From: JBFWUM01 sp050247255
GTDB taxonomy: Bacteria > Acidobacteriota > Vicinamibacteria > Vicinamibacterales > UBA2999
Length of the DNA stretch: 64,000 nt
Reading direction: 5' to 3'
NCBI GenBank assembly: GCA_050247255.1
Contig: JBFWUM010000013.1
Span: 1 to 64,000, forward strand
The translations under genes were made by a program, and so were the position numbers. The notes under the pieces were generated by a model. The model searched no databases. It saw nothing but the letters and a program-made list of their open reading frames with translations, and was not told the DNA's origin. Every line of letters begins with the position of its first letter. Position 1 is the first letter of the stretch. Positions 15,928-25,626 of this stretch are shown in pieces.

Positions 15928-17477
15928 TGACGAAGCGAATGTTGTGCGCCACCGTGATCGTGGCCCTCGCGGCTGCCTGTGGAAGGGGTGGCACGCCCGA
16001 TACCCTGGCGGAGGCGGAGCTGCCGACGCTCGACATCACGACCTGGACGGACCGCAGTGAGCTGTTCATGGAATACCCGCCGCTCGTTGCCGGACAGCCC
16101 GCGCTGTACGCGGTCCACCTGACGCGGCTCAGCGACTTCTCGGCGATGACGAGCGGCCGGCCACGGCTGGAGTTCGTGCCGGACTCCGGCGGGCCGACGG
16201 TCGTCCTGCAGGGCAACGCGCCTTCCCGTCCGGGCGTGTTCCGCGTCGAGGGACCATCGCCGGCCGCGGGGCGGTATCGCTGGGCCCTGCTGGTCGATGC
16301 GCCCGACCTGCAGGACCGGCACGACCTGGGCACGGTGACGGTGTACGAGGACGAAGCCGCGGCGCTTGCCGGGGCGGCGCAGCACGCCGAAGAGGACGCG
16401 GCCGCCATCTCGTACCTGAAGGAGCCGCAGTGGACGAACGGGTTTGCCACGGCCCTCGTGGAAGAAGGCGAGGTGCGCCAGTCGATTCGCGTGCCGGCCA
16501 TCATCGACGCCCTCACGGGCGGGGACGCCGTCGTGTCGGCCCCTGCGGCCGGCCGCTTCATGGCCGGCACCCTGGTTTCGATCGGCGCCCGCGTCGAGAG
16601 CGGCCAGGAACTCGGTCGGATCCAGCCTCGGCTGAGCGGCAACACCGACGATCGCGCCACGCTGGCGGCGGGTGTCGCCGAAGCGGAAGCCGGAGCCGAT
16701 GCCGCCAGGGCCGAACTGGCGCGCGCCGAACGGTTGCTTGCCGAACGCGCCGTGCCGGCGCGGCGGGTGGAAGAGGCGCAGCGGGCGGCCAGGGTGGCCG
16801 AGGCCAGGCTGGCCGCCGCACGCGCACGGCTCGACCAACGGGACGAGACATTGCGCTCCGGCGGCGGCGCCGCCGCCGGAAACTCCTTCGTGCTGCGCGC
16901 GCCGATCAGCGGCCGGATCGCCGAAGTGTCCGCCGCGCTTGGCGCGTCGTACGAGGAAGGCGCCCCGTTGTTCCGCATCGTGCGCACCGACCGCGTCGAG
17001 CTGCAGGCGCATGTGCCTGCCGCAGACGTCGCGCGTACGGCACACGTGAATGAGATCGCCCTCGAGATTCCCGGCCGGCCCGATCCACTGACCGTCGACC
17101 CCGATCACCGGCACGATGCCGGCGTGATCGACCCGCAGACACGCGCGCTGGCGGTGCAGTTCGACGTGGACAACCGCGGGGGCCAACTCCTGATTGGTCA
17201 GACCGCCACCGCAATCCTCTATACCGCCGGTCGTGATCGGATGCCGGTCGTCCCGAGGGACGCGGTGCTGACCGAAGGCGGCCGCCCGTACGTCTTCGTC
17301 CAGCTGGGCGGAGAGAGCTTTGCCCGGCGCTTCATCGAGATCGCCGCGCGCGAACAGGATGTGGTCGGCGTGCGCAGCGGGGTTCAGCCCGGGGAGCGCG
17401 TCGTGACGCGCGGCGCGTACGACGTGCAGCTGGCGTCGGCCGCCGGCGGGTTGCCCGCCGAAGGGCACGTGCACTGA
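15927..17477 (+). CDS. RND efflux periplasmic adaptor, CzcB/CusB type, lipoprotein
   Basis: 516 residues; the ATG at 15927 overlaps the previous stop (a GTG 3 bases earlier is possible). The lipobox LAAACG at the N-terminus predicts a membrane-tethered adaptor. An extra N-terminal domain (about 30-150) precedes the adaptor fold: barrel-sandwich halves around VVSAPAAGRFMAGTLVSIGARVESGQELG and APISGRIAEVSAALGASYEEGAPLFRI, separated by a long alpha-hairpin (about 235-300), then beta-barrel and membrane-proximal domains. It bridges the inner-membrane pump CzcA and the channel CzcC. The order C-B-A and the His-rich leader point to divalent metal export. Confidence 0.92.
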   Translation: MTKRMLCATVIVALAAACGRGGTPDTLAEAELPTLDITTWTDRSELFMEYPPLVAGQPALYAVHLTRLSDFSAMTSGRPRLEFVPDSGGPTVVLQGNAPSRPGVFRVEGPSPAAGRYRWALLVDAPDLQDRHDLGTVTVYEDEAAALAGAAQHAEEDAAAISYLKEPQWTNGFATALVEEGEVRQSIRVPAIIDALTGGDAVVSAPAAGRFMAGTLVSIGARVESGQELGRIQPRLSGNTDDRATLAAGVAEAEAGADAARAELARAERLLAERAVPARRVEEAQRAARVAEARLAAARARLDQRDETLRSGGGAAAGNSFVLRAPISGRIAEVSAALGASYEEGAPLFRIVRTDRVELQAHVPAADVARTAHVNEIALEIPGRPDPLTVDPDHRHDAGVIDPQTRALAVQFDVDNRGGQLLIGQTATAILYTAGRDRMPVVPRDAVLTEGGRPYVFVQLGGESFARRFIEIAAREQDVVGVRSGVQPGERVVTRGAYDVQLASAAGGLPAEGHVH

Positions 17478-17487
17478 GGGAATCGCC

Positions 17488-20400
17488 ATGAAGCGACTGA
17501 TTAGCTGGTCCATCGACCATCACTGGATCGTGATCGCGCTGTCCGCCGTGCTCCTGGCCGCAGGGGCCTGGACCTCCCGGCAGATGCCGATCGACGTGTT
17601 TCCGGATCTCACGGCGCCGACCGTCACGATTCTCGCCGAGGGGCATGGGATGGCCCCGGAGGAGATGGAATCCCTGGTCACGTTCCCGATCGAAAGCGCG
17701 ATCAATGGCGCATCCGGCGTTCGGCGCGTGCGCTCGGCCAGTGCCGTCGGGATCGGCGTGATCTGGGTGGAATTCGACTGGGGCACCGACATCTACATCG
17801 CCCGGCAGCTGGTCGGCGAGAAGCTGGCGCTGGTGTCGGGCACCTTGCCGCCACAGGTCGAACAGCCGGTGCTGGCGCCGATCTCGTCGATCATGGGCGA
17901 GATCCTGTTCTTCGCCATCACGTCGGAGACGGGCGATCCACTCGAGCTGCGAACGGTGGCCGACACCCTCGTCCGTCGCCGCCTGCTGGCTGTGCCTGGC
18001 GTCTCGCAGGTCACGCCGCTCGGTGGCGCCGAACGGCAATTCCAGGTCATCGCCCACCCGCAGGCGCTGCGCGCGAACGGGGTGTCGCTCACGGAACTGC
18101 TCGACGCGGTCCGCGGGGCGAGCGAGAACGCGTCCGCCGGCATTTTCACCGAGGGGCCGCAGGAGTACGTGCTGCAGGCGGTCGGACGGGTCCGGACCGC
18201 GGAGGAGATCGGCGACAGCATCGTCGCCATGCAGGGGACCCGCTCCGTGCTGGTGCGCGACCTTGCCGACGTCAAGGAAGGCGCGGCGCTGAAACGCGGC
18301 GAGGGGTCCCGGAACGGGAGGCCGGCCGTCATCGTCGGGGTGCAGAAGCAGCCGGATGCGAACACCATCGAGGTGACGGCGCGGCTGGACCAGGAACTGG
18401 ATGCGGTCCAGGCCGAGCTCCCGGCGGGCATGACGATCGACCGCCGCATCTTTCGGCAGGCGGATTTCATCCAGGTCGCCATCAACAACGTGGTGACCGC
18501 GTTGCTCGAAGGCGGCGTGCTGGTCGTCCTCGTCGTCCTCCTGTTCCTGGCGAACTTGCGCGCCGCCGCGATTACGCTGACCGCAATGCCGCTGTCGCTC
18601 GCCGCGGCCGTACTGGTCCTGCGCGCCTTCGACGCAACCATCAATACGATGACGCTGGGCGGGCTGGCGATCGCGATCGGCGCGCTGGTCGACGATGCCA
18701 TCATCGACGTCGAGAACGTCGTGCGGCGGCTGAGAGAGAACGCCGCGCGGCCCGAAGGCGAGCGGCTGGCAGCCGCAGCGGTCGTGCGAGACGCGACCGT
18801 CGAGATTCGTACCTCCATCGTGTTCGCGACCGTGATTATCGTTCTGGTGTTCCTGCCGATCTTCGGCTTGACCGGCGTGGAAGGGCGCCTCATGGCGCCG
18901 CTCGCGTTCGCCTACATCGTGGCGTTGCTGGCGTCGCTGGGGGTGGCGGTCATCGTCACGCCGGCACTCTGTTACGCGTTCCTGCCGCGGGCGGCGTCCA
19001 TCGCCCGGGGGCATGAGGGCTGGCTGTCGCGAACGCTGAAGGGCCGGTTTGCGCAGGTGCTGCCTGCCGCCCTCGATCGTCCGGGGCTCGTCGCGGCGAC
19101 GGCGGCGGTGCTGCTCGTGGTGGCGGTGTTCGCCGCGACGCGTTTCGGCACGGCGTTTCTCCCCGAGTTCTACGAGGGGAGCCTCACGATCAGCGTCAAC
19201 ACGCTGCCGGGAACCTCGCTGGCGAAGTCAGACGAGATTGGCCGACGCGTGGAGGAAATTCTGCTCGATCAGCCCGAAGTCGTGGCCACGGCGCGCCGCA
19301 CCGGGCGGGCCGAGTTCGATGAGCACGTGCAGGGCGTCGAAGCGGCCGAGATCGACGTCGGCCTGCGTGAAGGCGACCGCTCGCGCGAGGAGTTGCTGGC
19401 GGAGTTGCGGGGGAGCTTTGCCGGACTGCCCGGGACGAATGTCGCCATCGGCCAGCCGATCGCGCATCGCATCGATCACATGCTCTCCGGGACCCGCGCC
19501 AATATCGCGGTGAAGATCGTCGGTGACGATCTTGTCACCCTGCGACGGCTCGGAGAGGCCGTGCGCGATGTCATGAGCGGTGTCGAGGGCGCGGCGGACA
19601 TCTCGCTGGAACAGCAGATGGACATTCCGTTCGTCCGGTTCGTGCTGAACCGTCCCGCCATCGCCCGCTATGGGCTACGCGTGCAGGATGTTGCTGACGC
19701 CATCGAGACAAGCTTTGCCGGCACGACGGTGGGCCGCGTGTTCGATCGCGCGACGGCGTTCGACCTGGTGGTCAAGCTCGACCCGTCTGCGGCCGTTGAC
19801 TTCGAGCGGATCGCCGATCTGGCGATTGACACCCCGACAGGGGAGTCGGTGCCGATCCGCGTGCTGGCCGACGTGCGCCGCGAGATGGGGCCGAACATGA
19901 TCCTGCGAGAGAACGTCCAGCGGCGGATTGTCGTCTCGGCCAACGTGTCCGGCCGCGATCTGGGCAGCGTGGTCAGCGACATTCGCGCGGGGGTGGCGGC
20001 GCAGGTGGCCATGCCGGAGGGCTACCGCGTCGAGTACGGCGGCCAGTTCGAGAGCCAGCAGAGCGCCAGTGAGCGCCTGGTCATCCTCGGCCTGGCGGTC
20101 ATCGCCGGGCTCTTCATGATCCTGGTGCTGGCGTTCGGCCGGGCGCGCGACGCGCTGCTGGTGATGCTGAATCTGCCGCTGGCGTTGATCGGCGGCGTCG
20201 TTGGCGTGTTCCTCGCCGGGGGCGTGCTGAGCGTGGCGTCGATGATCGGGTTCATCACCCTGTTCGGTATCGCGACGCGCAACGGGATCATGCTCGTTTC
20301 GCACATTCAGCACCTGATGACGGCCGAGGGCGTTACCGACTTCCGGGAGGCCGTCGAGCGCGGGGCGCACGAACGGCTGGTGCCGATTCTGATGACGGCC

Positions 20401-20571
20401 CTGGCCGCCGGCCTGGCGCTCGTCCCGCTGGCCTTCGGCGGCGGCACCGCCGGCAGCGAGATTCAGACGCCCATGGCCATCGTGATTTTGTGCGGGCTGG
20501 CCAGTTCGACGCTGTTGAACATGTTCGTCGTGCCGACCCTGTATCTCAAGTACGGCCGCCCGGCGGTCTGA
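17488..20571 (+). CDS. Heavy-metal efflux RND transporter, CzcA/CusA family
   Basis: 1027 residues, full family length. The N-terminal helix SIDHHWIVIALSAVLLAAG leads into the periplasmic porter domain with PIDVFPDLTAPTVTI, typical of heavy-metal RND pumps. The fourth-helix region reads GGLAIAIGALVDDAIIDVEN, the acidic proton-relay/metal-specificity motif. It lacks the DFGxxxDGA form of classic Zn/Co/Cd pumps and is closer to the AIGxxxD form, so a different or broader metal range is possible. The last helices end TLLNMFVVPTLYLKYGR. It is probably co-transcribed with the two upstream genes under the CTGA-N8-TCAG promoter at 14.2 kb. Confidence 0.93.
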   Translation: MKRLISWSIDHHWIVIALSAVLLAAGAWTSRQMPIDVFPDLTAPTVTILAEGHGMAPEEMESLVTFPIESAINGASGVRRVRSASAVGIGVIWVEFDWGTDIYIARQLVGEKLALVSGTLPPQVEQPVLAPISSIMGEILFFAITSETGDPLELRTVADTLVRRRLLAVPGVSQVTPLGGAERQFQVIAHPQALRANGVSLTELLDAVRGASENASAGIFTEGPQEYVLQAVGRVRTAEEIGDSIVAMQGTRSVLVRDLADVKEGAALKRGEGSRNGRPAVIVGVQKQPDANTIEVTARLDQELDAVQAELPAGMTIDRRIFRQADFIQVAINNVVTALLEGGVLVVLVVLLFLANLRAAAITLTAMPLSLAAAVLVLRAFDATINTMTLGGLAIAIGALVDDAIIDVENVVRRLRENAARPEGERLAAAAVVRDATVEIRTSIVFATVIIVLVFLPIFGLTGVEGRLMAPLAFAYIVALLASLGVAVIVTPALCYAFLPRAASIARGHEGWLSRTLKGRFAQVLPAALDRPGLVAATAAVLLVVAVFAATRFGTAFLPEFYEGSLTISVNTLPGTSLAKSDEIGRRVEEILLDQPEVVATARRTGRAEFDEHVQGVEAAEIDVGLREGDRSREELLAELRGSFAGLPGTNVAIGQPIAHRIDHMLSGTRANIAVKIVGDDLVTLRRLGEAVRDVMSGVEGAADISLEQQMDIPFVRFVLNRPAIARYGLRVQDVADAIETSFAGTTVGRVFDRATAFDLVVKLDPSAAVDFERIADLAIDTPTGESVPIRVLADVRREMGPNMILRENVQRRIVVSANVSGRDLGSVVSDIRAGVAAQVAMPEGYRVEYGGQFESQQSASERLVILGLAVIAGLFMILVLAFGRARDALLVMLNLPLALIGGVVGVFLAGGVLSVASMIGFITLFGIATRNGIMLVSHIQHLMTAEGVTDFREAVERGAHERLVPILMTALAAGLALVPLAFGGGTAGSEIQTPMAIVILCGLASSTLLNMFVVPTLYLKYGRPAV

Positions 20572-20761
20572 AAGAGGGGCGCCATCAGCCCCCCGGGAAG
20601 ATGTCGGTCACCAGGATGAGGGCCGCGCACGGCGCGCGTCGCCGCCACCCCAAACTGGGCAAAAGGGTTTCTCGGACGGCAGCCGGCGGTTCCCGACTGT
20701 CGTGCAGCCTCTTGCAGGATGACGACGCACGTAGGCACAGCAGTTGCTGCAACCGGCGCGG

Positions 20762-22279
20762 ATGAGGTCGCGAGGCCTGGCGCTTCCCGTGTCTGTCTCC
20801 GCGGTTGCCGCTGCGGGAGCGATCCTGATCGCCACGCAGGGGCAGCTTGCCGTCACGCCGGATTCGGCCCACTACTTCGCAGCTGCCCGGCATCTCCTCG
20901 ACGGAAGCGGCCTGATTCGTCTGGGCGGGGAGCCGATGGCGTCGTGGCCGCCTCTCTATCCCGCGCTTCTCTCCGCGCTCGGACTGCTCGGCATCACCAG
21001 TCTCTGGGCGGCCCTCATCATCAATCTCCTCGCCGCGGCGACGAGCGCCGCGGCCGTTGCGGTGTGGATCGGCCGGCGTACTGGCGACCGGCTGTTCGCG
21101 GCGATCGTTGGCGTCATCACCGCGGTCGGCAGCCCAATGATCTTCGTCGGGACACTGGCGCTCACCGACCTGCTGTTCGTCGCCTTCTCGTTGCTGGCCC
21201 TCGAACGGCTGGACGCGTGGCTCGCCACGCCGACGAGGGGCCGATTGGTCTGGTGCGCCGTCGCCATCGCCATGGCCTGCCAGACCCGGTACACCGGCCT
21301 TGCGCTGCTGGCGGCTGTGGTCATCGTCGTGATGGCGGCTGGACCCGGATCGCCCGCGTCTCGACTGTCGGCCGGCGTGACGCTGCTGACGGTCTCGGGC
21401 GCGCCGCTATTGCTCTGGATCGTGCGCAATGCGGCTGTCACGGGAACCTTCTTCGGCCCCCGCTTCGACACCGAGTACACGGTGTTCGCGGCTCTCACCG
21501 ACACGGGCCAGCAGCTGCTTGGCTGGTTCCTCCCATGGCGCGTGGCGACGTTGCCGCTGTTGCCGCCCGCGCTCGCGGCGGGCCTCGCGGGCGCGGCCGC
21601 AGGCGCTGTGCTGTGGCGGCGGCCATCTGCGGCAGCCGTCTGCCTGACGTTCGCCGGGACTTACCTGGCCTTGCTGCTGTTCTCGGTGACGCACATGCAG
21701 CTGGATGTCGTCGGTGACCGCATGCTCGTCCCGGTGTTCGCACCGCTGGTCGCCGGAGGCGCGCTCGTGATGCGGTCCGCCTGGCGCAGATGGCCTCGAA
21801 CGAGGATGGCGATCGCGATGACTGGACTCGCCCTGGTCGCGGTGATGGCCACACGGACGCAGGCGGTGGTCAACGCGGCCTGGACCGGCGGCCCGGGCGC
21901 TCCGGCCCACACCAACTACAACGCCCCGCGTTGGGCACACTCGACGACGCTTGCCCGATTGCGGAAACATCCGCCGGCCGGCCTCGTGTTCTCGAGCAGC
22001 CCGGCCGCACTGTATCTCCATGCCGGGCTCGACTCGCGGCCCATGCCTCGCAAGCACGCGCGGCGCTCACCGGGCGTGCCGATGGACGACCTGGATGCCA
22101 TCGACGGGGAACTGGCGGCGGCGGGGGGCGCGTTCCTGGTGATCCTGGACGGAGACGTCCCCACGCACGCGTTCACGCTCGATGAGCTGTCGTCGCGGTT
22201 TGCCGTCCATCCCGTCTGGCGGGCCGCGGACGGTGCCGTGTACCTGCTCGCGCGTCCGACGGCCGAATACGCCGACTGA
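20762..22279 (+). CDS. GT-C-type membrane glycosyltransferase/mannosyltransferase-like protein
   Basis: 505 residues from the ATG at 20762 (a TTG at 20744 is possible). An N-terminal helix is followed by LAVTPDSAHYFAAARHLLDG, the acidic first periplasmic loop typical of polyprenyl-phosphate-dependent GT-C enzymes, then about ten membrane helices up to about residue 370 and a soluble C-terminal domain of about 130 residues. Such proteins transfer sugars from lipid carriers to envelope glycans or proteins. The substrate is unknown. No glycan-synthesis neighbours are adjacent, and the 190 bases before it show no obvious promoter. Confidence 0.78.
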   Translation: MRSRGLALPVSVSAVAAAGAILIATQGQLAVTPDSAHYFAAARHLLDGSGLIRLGGEPMASWPPLYPALLSALGLLGITSLWAALIINLLAAATSAAAVAVWIGRRTGDRLFAAIVGVITAVGSPMIFVGTLALTDLLFVAFSLLALERLDAWLATPTRGRLVWCAVAIAMACQTRYTGLALLAAVVIVVMAAGPGSPASRLSAGVTLLTVSGAPLLLWIVRNAAVTGTFFGPRFDTEYTVFAALTDTGQQLLGWFLPWRVATLPLLPPALAAGLAGAAAGAVLWRRPSAAAVCLTFAGTYLALLLFSVTHMQLDVVGDRMLVPVFAPLVAGGALVMRSAWRRWPRTRMAIAMTGLALVAVMATRTQAVVNAAWTGGPGAPAHTNYNAPRWAHSTTLARLRKHPPAGLVFSSSPAALYLHAGLDSRPMPRKHARRSPGVPMDDLDAIDGELAAAGGAFLVILDGDVPTHAFTLDELSSRFAVHPVWRAADGAVYLLARPTAEYAD

Positions 22280-22336
22280 AAGCCTCGTTCGCGCTTCGTA
22301 AGCGCCTCCGGGGGCGATCCCCCGGGATTACGGGCG

Positions 22337-22436
22337 NNNNNNNNNNNNNNNNNNNNNNNNNNNNNNNNNNNNNNNNNNNNNNNNNNNNNNNNNNNNNNNN
22401 NNNNNNNNNNNNNNNNNNNNNNNNNNNNNNNNNNNN
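22337..22436. other. Assembly gap (100 N)
   Basis: Exactly 100 N. The left contig ends just after a perfect hairpin (CCGGGGGCGATCCCCCGG). At least the first ~80-90 codons of ccmE are missing, so true sequence is lost here. Confidence 0.98.
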
Positions 22437-22619
22437 GTCGTGCGCGCCTACTACACCGGCATCGTGCCTGACACGTTCCAGGACGAAGCGGAGGTCGTCA
22501 TGAAAGGACGCCTGCAGCCGGACGGCACCTTCCACGTGGACGAAGACGGCATCATGGCCAAGTGCCCGTCTAAGTACGAGGCGCAGCAGACCCTTCCCGC
22601 TACCACCGGGGCCGAATAA
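22437..22619 (+). CDS. ccmE: Cytochrome c heme chaperone CcmE, CxxxY variant, 5' end in gap
   Basis: 60 C-terminal residues remain: YYTGIVPDTFQDEAEVVMKG, then GTFHVDEDGIMAKCPSKYEA. The fold and spacing match the OB-fold end of CcmE, which carries heme covalently on its way to apocytochromes. Classic CcmE binds heme through His in HxxxY. Here the position is cysteine (AKCPSKY), the CxxxY form known from archaea and some Desulfovibrio-type bacteria. The stop directly abuts the GTG of ccmF (zero spacing). Confidence 0.9.
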   Translation, partial: VVRAYYTGIVPDTFQDEAEVVMKGRLQPDGTFHVDEDGIMAKCPSKYEAQQTLPATTGAE

Positions 22620-25085
22620 GTGGCCTCGCTCGGGTACTACCTGCTGCTGGCGGCGTTCGTCGTCGCAGCGTATGCCGCGGCCATGTCCGTGGCGGGTGCC
22701 CGCCGCCGGTCGCGCCGGCTGGTTGAAAGCGGGATCGGCGCCTTCTACCTGCTGGCCGCCATCATGGCGGCCGCGTCCGCCGTCATCGTCTACGCCTTCG
22801 TCACCAACGACTACAGCATCGTCTACGTGTCGCGCTATTCCGACGCGGTGACGCCGCTGTTCTACAAGATCACGTCGTACTGGGGCGGCCTCGACGGCTC
22901 GATCATGTTCTGGGTGACGCTGCTGTCGTTCTTCGGCAGCGCGGCGGTCTACGTGAACCGCGAGCGCCATCGCGAGCTGATTCCCTACGTCGTCGCCACC
23001 ATCTCGGTCGTGCAGCTGTTCTTCCTGATGCTGATGGTGGTGCACAACAACCCCTTCAGCACCTACCTCACGAACACGCCGGCCGATGGCCAGGGGCTGA
23101 ACCCGCTGCTCCAGAACTTCTACATGGTGATCCACCCGCCGACGATGTATCTCGGCTTCGTCGGGTTCACCATCCCGTTCGCCTTCTGCATGGCGGCGCT
23201 GATCACCGGCTACCTGGACGACTCGTGGCTGCGGGCGGTCCGCCGCTGGACGATGTTCGCCTGGCTGTTCCTGACCATCGGCCTGATGCTCGGGATGATC
23301 TGGGCTTACGAGGAGCTTGGCTGGGGCGGCTACTGGGGCTGGGACCCGGTCGAGAACGCCGGCCTGCTGCCGTGGTTCACGGCGACCGCGTTCATCCACT
23401 CGGTGATGGTCCAGGAGCGGCGCGGCATGCTCCGCGTCTGGAACGTCACGCTGGTCATCCTGACGTTCTTCCTGACCATCTTCGGCACGTTCCTGACGCG
23501 GTCGGGTGTCGTGCAGTCGGTGCACGCCTTCGGCGAAGACCCCGAGATGGCGCGCCTCTTCACGATGTTCATGTCGACCATCCTGGTGGTCGGCTTCGGG
23601 TTCGTGTTCTACCGGCTGCCGCTGCTGAAGGCGCGTAACGAGCTCGACTCGTGGATGTCGCGCGAAGCGGCGTTCCTCGCCAATAACTGGATCCTCGTCT
23701 TCGGCGCGATGTTCGTGCTGTTCGCGACGATGTTCCCGACGCTGAGCGAGGCGGTGACCGGCGAGCGGCTGACGGTCGGCCCGCCGTTCTTCAACAAGTG
23801 GATGCTGCCGGTCGGGCTGATCCTGCTCGGCCTCACCGGCGTCGGCCCGCTGCTGGCGTGGCGGAAGTCGACGCTGATCAACCTGCGCGATCAGTTCCTG
23901 GTGCCGGTCCTCTCGGGCCTCGCGGCGGGCGGACTTGTCGTCTCGCTTGGCGTGCGCGTCTGGACCTCGGGGATCTGCTGGGCGCTCTGCGGCTTCGTCG
24001 CCGGGACCATTACGCAGGAGTTCTGGCGCGGCGCGCGCGTGCGCCAGCACGCCACCGGGACCGACCTGTTCACGGCGCTGGTCGGCCTGGTCGGCCGCAA
24101 CAAGCGCCGCTACGGCGGCTACATCGTCCACGTCGGCGTGGTGCTGATCTTCCTCGGCTTCGCCGGTGAAGGGCTGAAGCAGGACGAAGAGGCGCAGCTG
24201 CGGCCCGGCCAGCAGGTGGTGGTCGGCGACTTCACGGTTCGGCTCGACGACCTGCGGCTGACCGACGATGGCCAGAAGCAGATGGTGACGGCGCACATGA
24301 CCGTGCTGCGCGACGGCGAGGACATCGGCAAGGTCTACCCGTCGAAGTGGTATTTCCGGAAGCACGAGTCGCAGCCGACCACCGAGGTCGCCATCCGCCG
24401 CGGCTTCGGCGAGGATCTCTACGTCGTCATGCCGGCCTTCGAGCTGGAATCCAAGTCGGCGAGCGTGGCCGTGCACGTGAACCCGCTGGTCAACTGGATC
24501 TGGGTGGGCTTCGGGCTGCTGGCCATCGGTACCGGTATCGCGTTGCTGCCGGAAACGGTGTTCGCCTTCGCCACCGCGAAGATTCCCGCCGGGGCTGCGA
24601 CCACTGGCGCGCTGCTCCTGGCGCTGCTGCTGGCGCCCGGCATGACGTGGGCGCAGACCGGCGAGACGGTGCAGGCCGTTCAGCGCAGCGAGCTCCGGCG
24701 GCGGCTCGAGAGCGAGATCAAGTGCATGTGCGGCTGCAATGCGCCGATGGGGACGTGCCCGATGCGGCCGAACTGCCCGCACTACGACGAGCAGGCCGAG
24801 ATGCTCGACCGACTGATCTCTGAGGGCAAGGATTACGACGCGATCAAGGCGGCGTTCATCGAGGCACACGGCGGACAGCACGTCCTCGCCGCACCGCTCG
24901 ACGAAGGGTTCAACCGCCTCGCGTGGGCCTTTCCGTACGCCGTGGCGGTCGTCGGCCTCGGGGGCATCGTCTTCGCCGCCCGCCGCTGGTCGCACCACGA
25001 CGAGGCGCCGGCGACTGCCGACCCCGATCTCGACCCGACGCTGAACGCGCGCCTGGACGATGAGCTCCGAAACCTCGACGAGTAG
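22620..25085 (+). CDS. ccmF: CcmF-CcmH fusion, cytochrome c heme lyase
   Basis: 821 residues, GTG start. Residues 1-660 are CcmF: many membrane helices, the WWD-type heme-handling motif WGGYWGWDPVENAGLLPW (about 232-250) and conserved histidines such as MVIHPPTMYLGF. After an extra helix (about 655-678) comes a CcmH-like domain with a cysteine-rich stretch, IKCMCGCNAPMGTCPMRPNC (Cys702, 704, 706), then a helical bundle and a last membrane helix (about 763-782). CcmH normally has one CxxC to reduce the apocytochrome; here several cysteines are clustered. Joining CcmH to CcmF in one chain is unusual. It overlaps the next gene by 26 bases. Confidence 0.93.
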   Translation: MASLGYYLLLAAFVVAAYAAAMSVAGARRRSRRLVESGIGAFYLLAAIMAAASAVIVYAFVTNDYSIVYVSRYSDAVTPLFYKITSYWGGLDGSIMFWVTLLSFFGSAAVYVNRERHRELIPYVVATISVVQLFFLMLMVVHNNPFSTYLTNTPADGQGLNPLLQNFYMVIHPPTMYLGFVGFTIPFAFCMAALITGYLDDSWLRAVRRWTMFAWLFLTIGLMLGMIWAYEELGWGGYWGWDPVENAGLLPWFTATAFIHSVMVQERRGMLRVWNVTLVILTFFLTIFGTFLTRSGVVQSVHAFGEDPEMARLFTMFMSTILVVGFGFVFYRLPLLKARNELDSWMSREAAFLANNWILVFGAMFVLFATMFPTLSEAVTGERLTVGPPFFNKWMLPVGLILLGLTGVGPLLAWRKSTLINLRDQFLVPVLSGLAAGGLVVSLGVRVWTSGICWALCGFVAGTITQEFWRGARVRQHATGTDLFTALVGLVGRNKRRYGGYIVHVGVVLIFLGFAGEGLKQDEEAQLRPGQQVVVGDFTVRLDDLRLTDDGQKQMVTAHMTVLRDGEDIGKVYPSKWYFRKHESQPTTEVAIRRGFGEDLYVVMPAFELESKSASVAVHVNPLVNWIWVGFGLLAIGTGIALLPETVFAFATAKIPAGAATTGALLLALLLAPGMTWAQTGETVQAVQRSELRRRLESEIKCMCGCNAPMGTCPMRPNCPHYDEQAEMLDRLISEGKDYDAIKAAFIEAHGGQHVLAAPLDEGFNRLAWAFPYAVAVVGLGGIVFAARRWSHHDEAPATADPDLDPTLNARLDDELRNLDE

Positions 25086-25626
25086 CGGCGACTCGCTGCA
25101 ACCCTGGCAGTTCTTCACGCTGGCGGGGCTGATCGGTGCGACTATCGTCGTCTTCATCTCGCGCGGCCACACGCCGGCGGGCATTGTTCTCCTCAGCCTG
25201 GTCATCTTCGCCGCCGCGGCGGTCGGTATTGCCGCCTGGCGCGCCTTTGCGCCGTTTGCCGGGAAGCTCGACATCGACGGCCCGCCGATGCTGGTCGGCC
25301 GCACCCGGGCGGCGCTCGAACGCGAGAAGTCGCTGGTGCTGCGCACCATCAAGGAGCTGGAGTTCGACCGGGCGATGGGGAAGGTGTCGGAGAAGGACTT
25401 CGCCGACATGAGCGCGCGCCTGCGCGCCCGAGCCGCCCGCCTGATCCGCCAGCTCGACGCCGGGGCGAGCTACCGGGATCAGATCAAGCAGGAGATCGAA
25501 ACCCGTGTCGGCCGGGCGGCGACGTCGAAACCGACGACGATCGAATGCCCGCATTGCGGGACAACCAACGACTCCGACGCCAAGTTCTGCAAGAGCTGCG
25601 GCGCGTCGCTGGAGGCGACGGAATGA
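25060..25626 (+). CDS. Zinc-ribbon membrane protein of the cytochrome c maturation cluster
   Basis: 188 residues, ATG start inside the end of ccmF. Two membrane helices (about 15-32 and 40-60) precede a charged coiled-coil region (about 80-150). The C-terminal zinc ribbon is IECPHCGTTNDSDAKFCKSCG, with four cysteines placed for zinc. The two-helix plus coiled-coil layout resembles the N-terminal part of CcmI, which handles apocytochrome. A CcmI-like role is an inference from position, between ccmFH and ccmA. Confidence 0.8.
   Translation: MSSETSTSSGDSLQPWQFFTLAGLIGATIVVFISRGHTPAGIVLLSLVIFAAAAVGIAAWRAFAPFAGKLDIDGPPMLVGRTRAALEREKSLVLRTIKELEFDRAMGKVSEKDFADMSARLRARAARLIRQLDAGASYRDQIKQEIETRVGRAATSKPTTIECPHCGTTNDSDAKFCKSCGASLEATE

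Noticed and set aside
22173..25409. Very long minus-strand open frame opposite the ccm genes
   Set aside because: It runs through an assembly gap and shows composition typical of antisense shadow; the plus-strand genes are clear.
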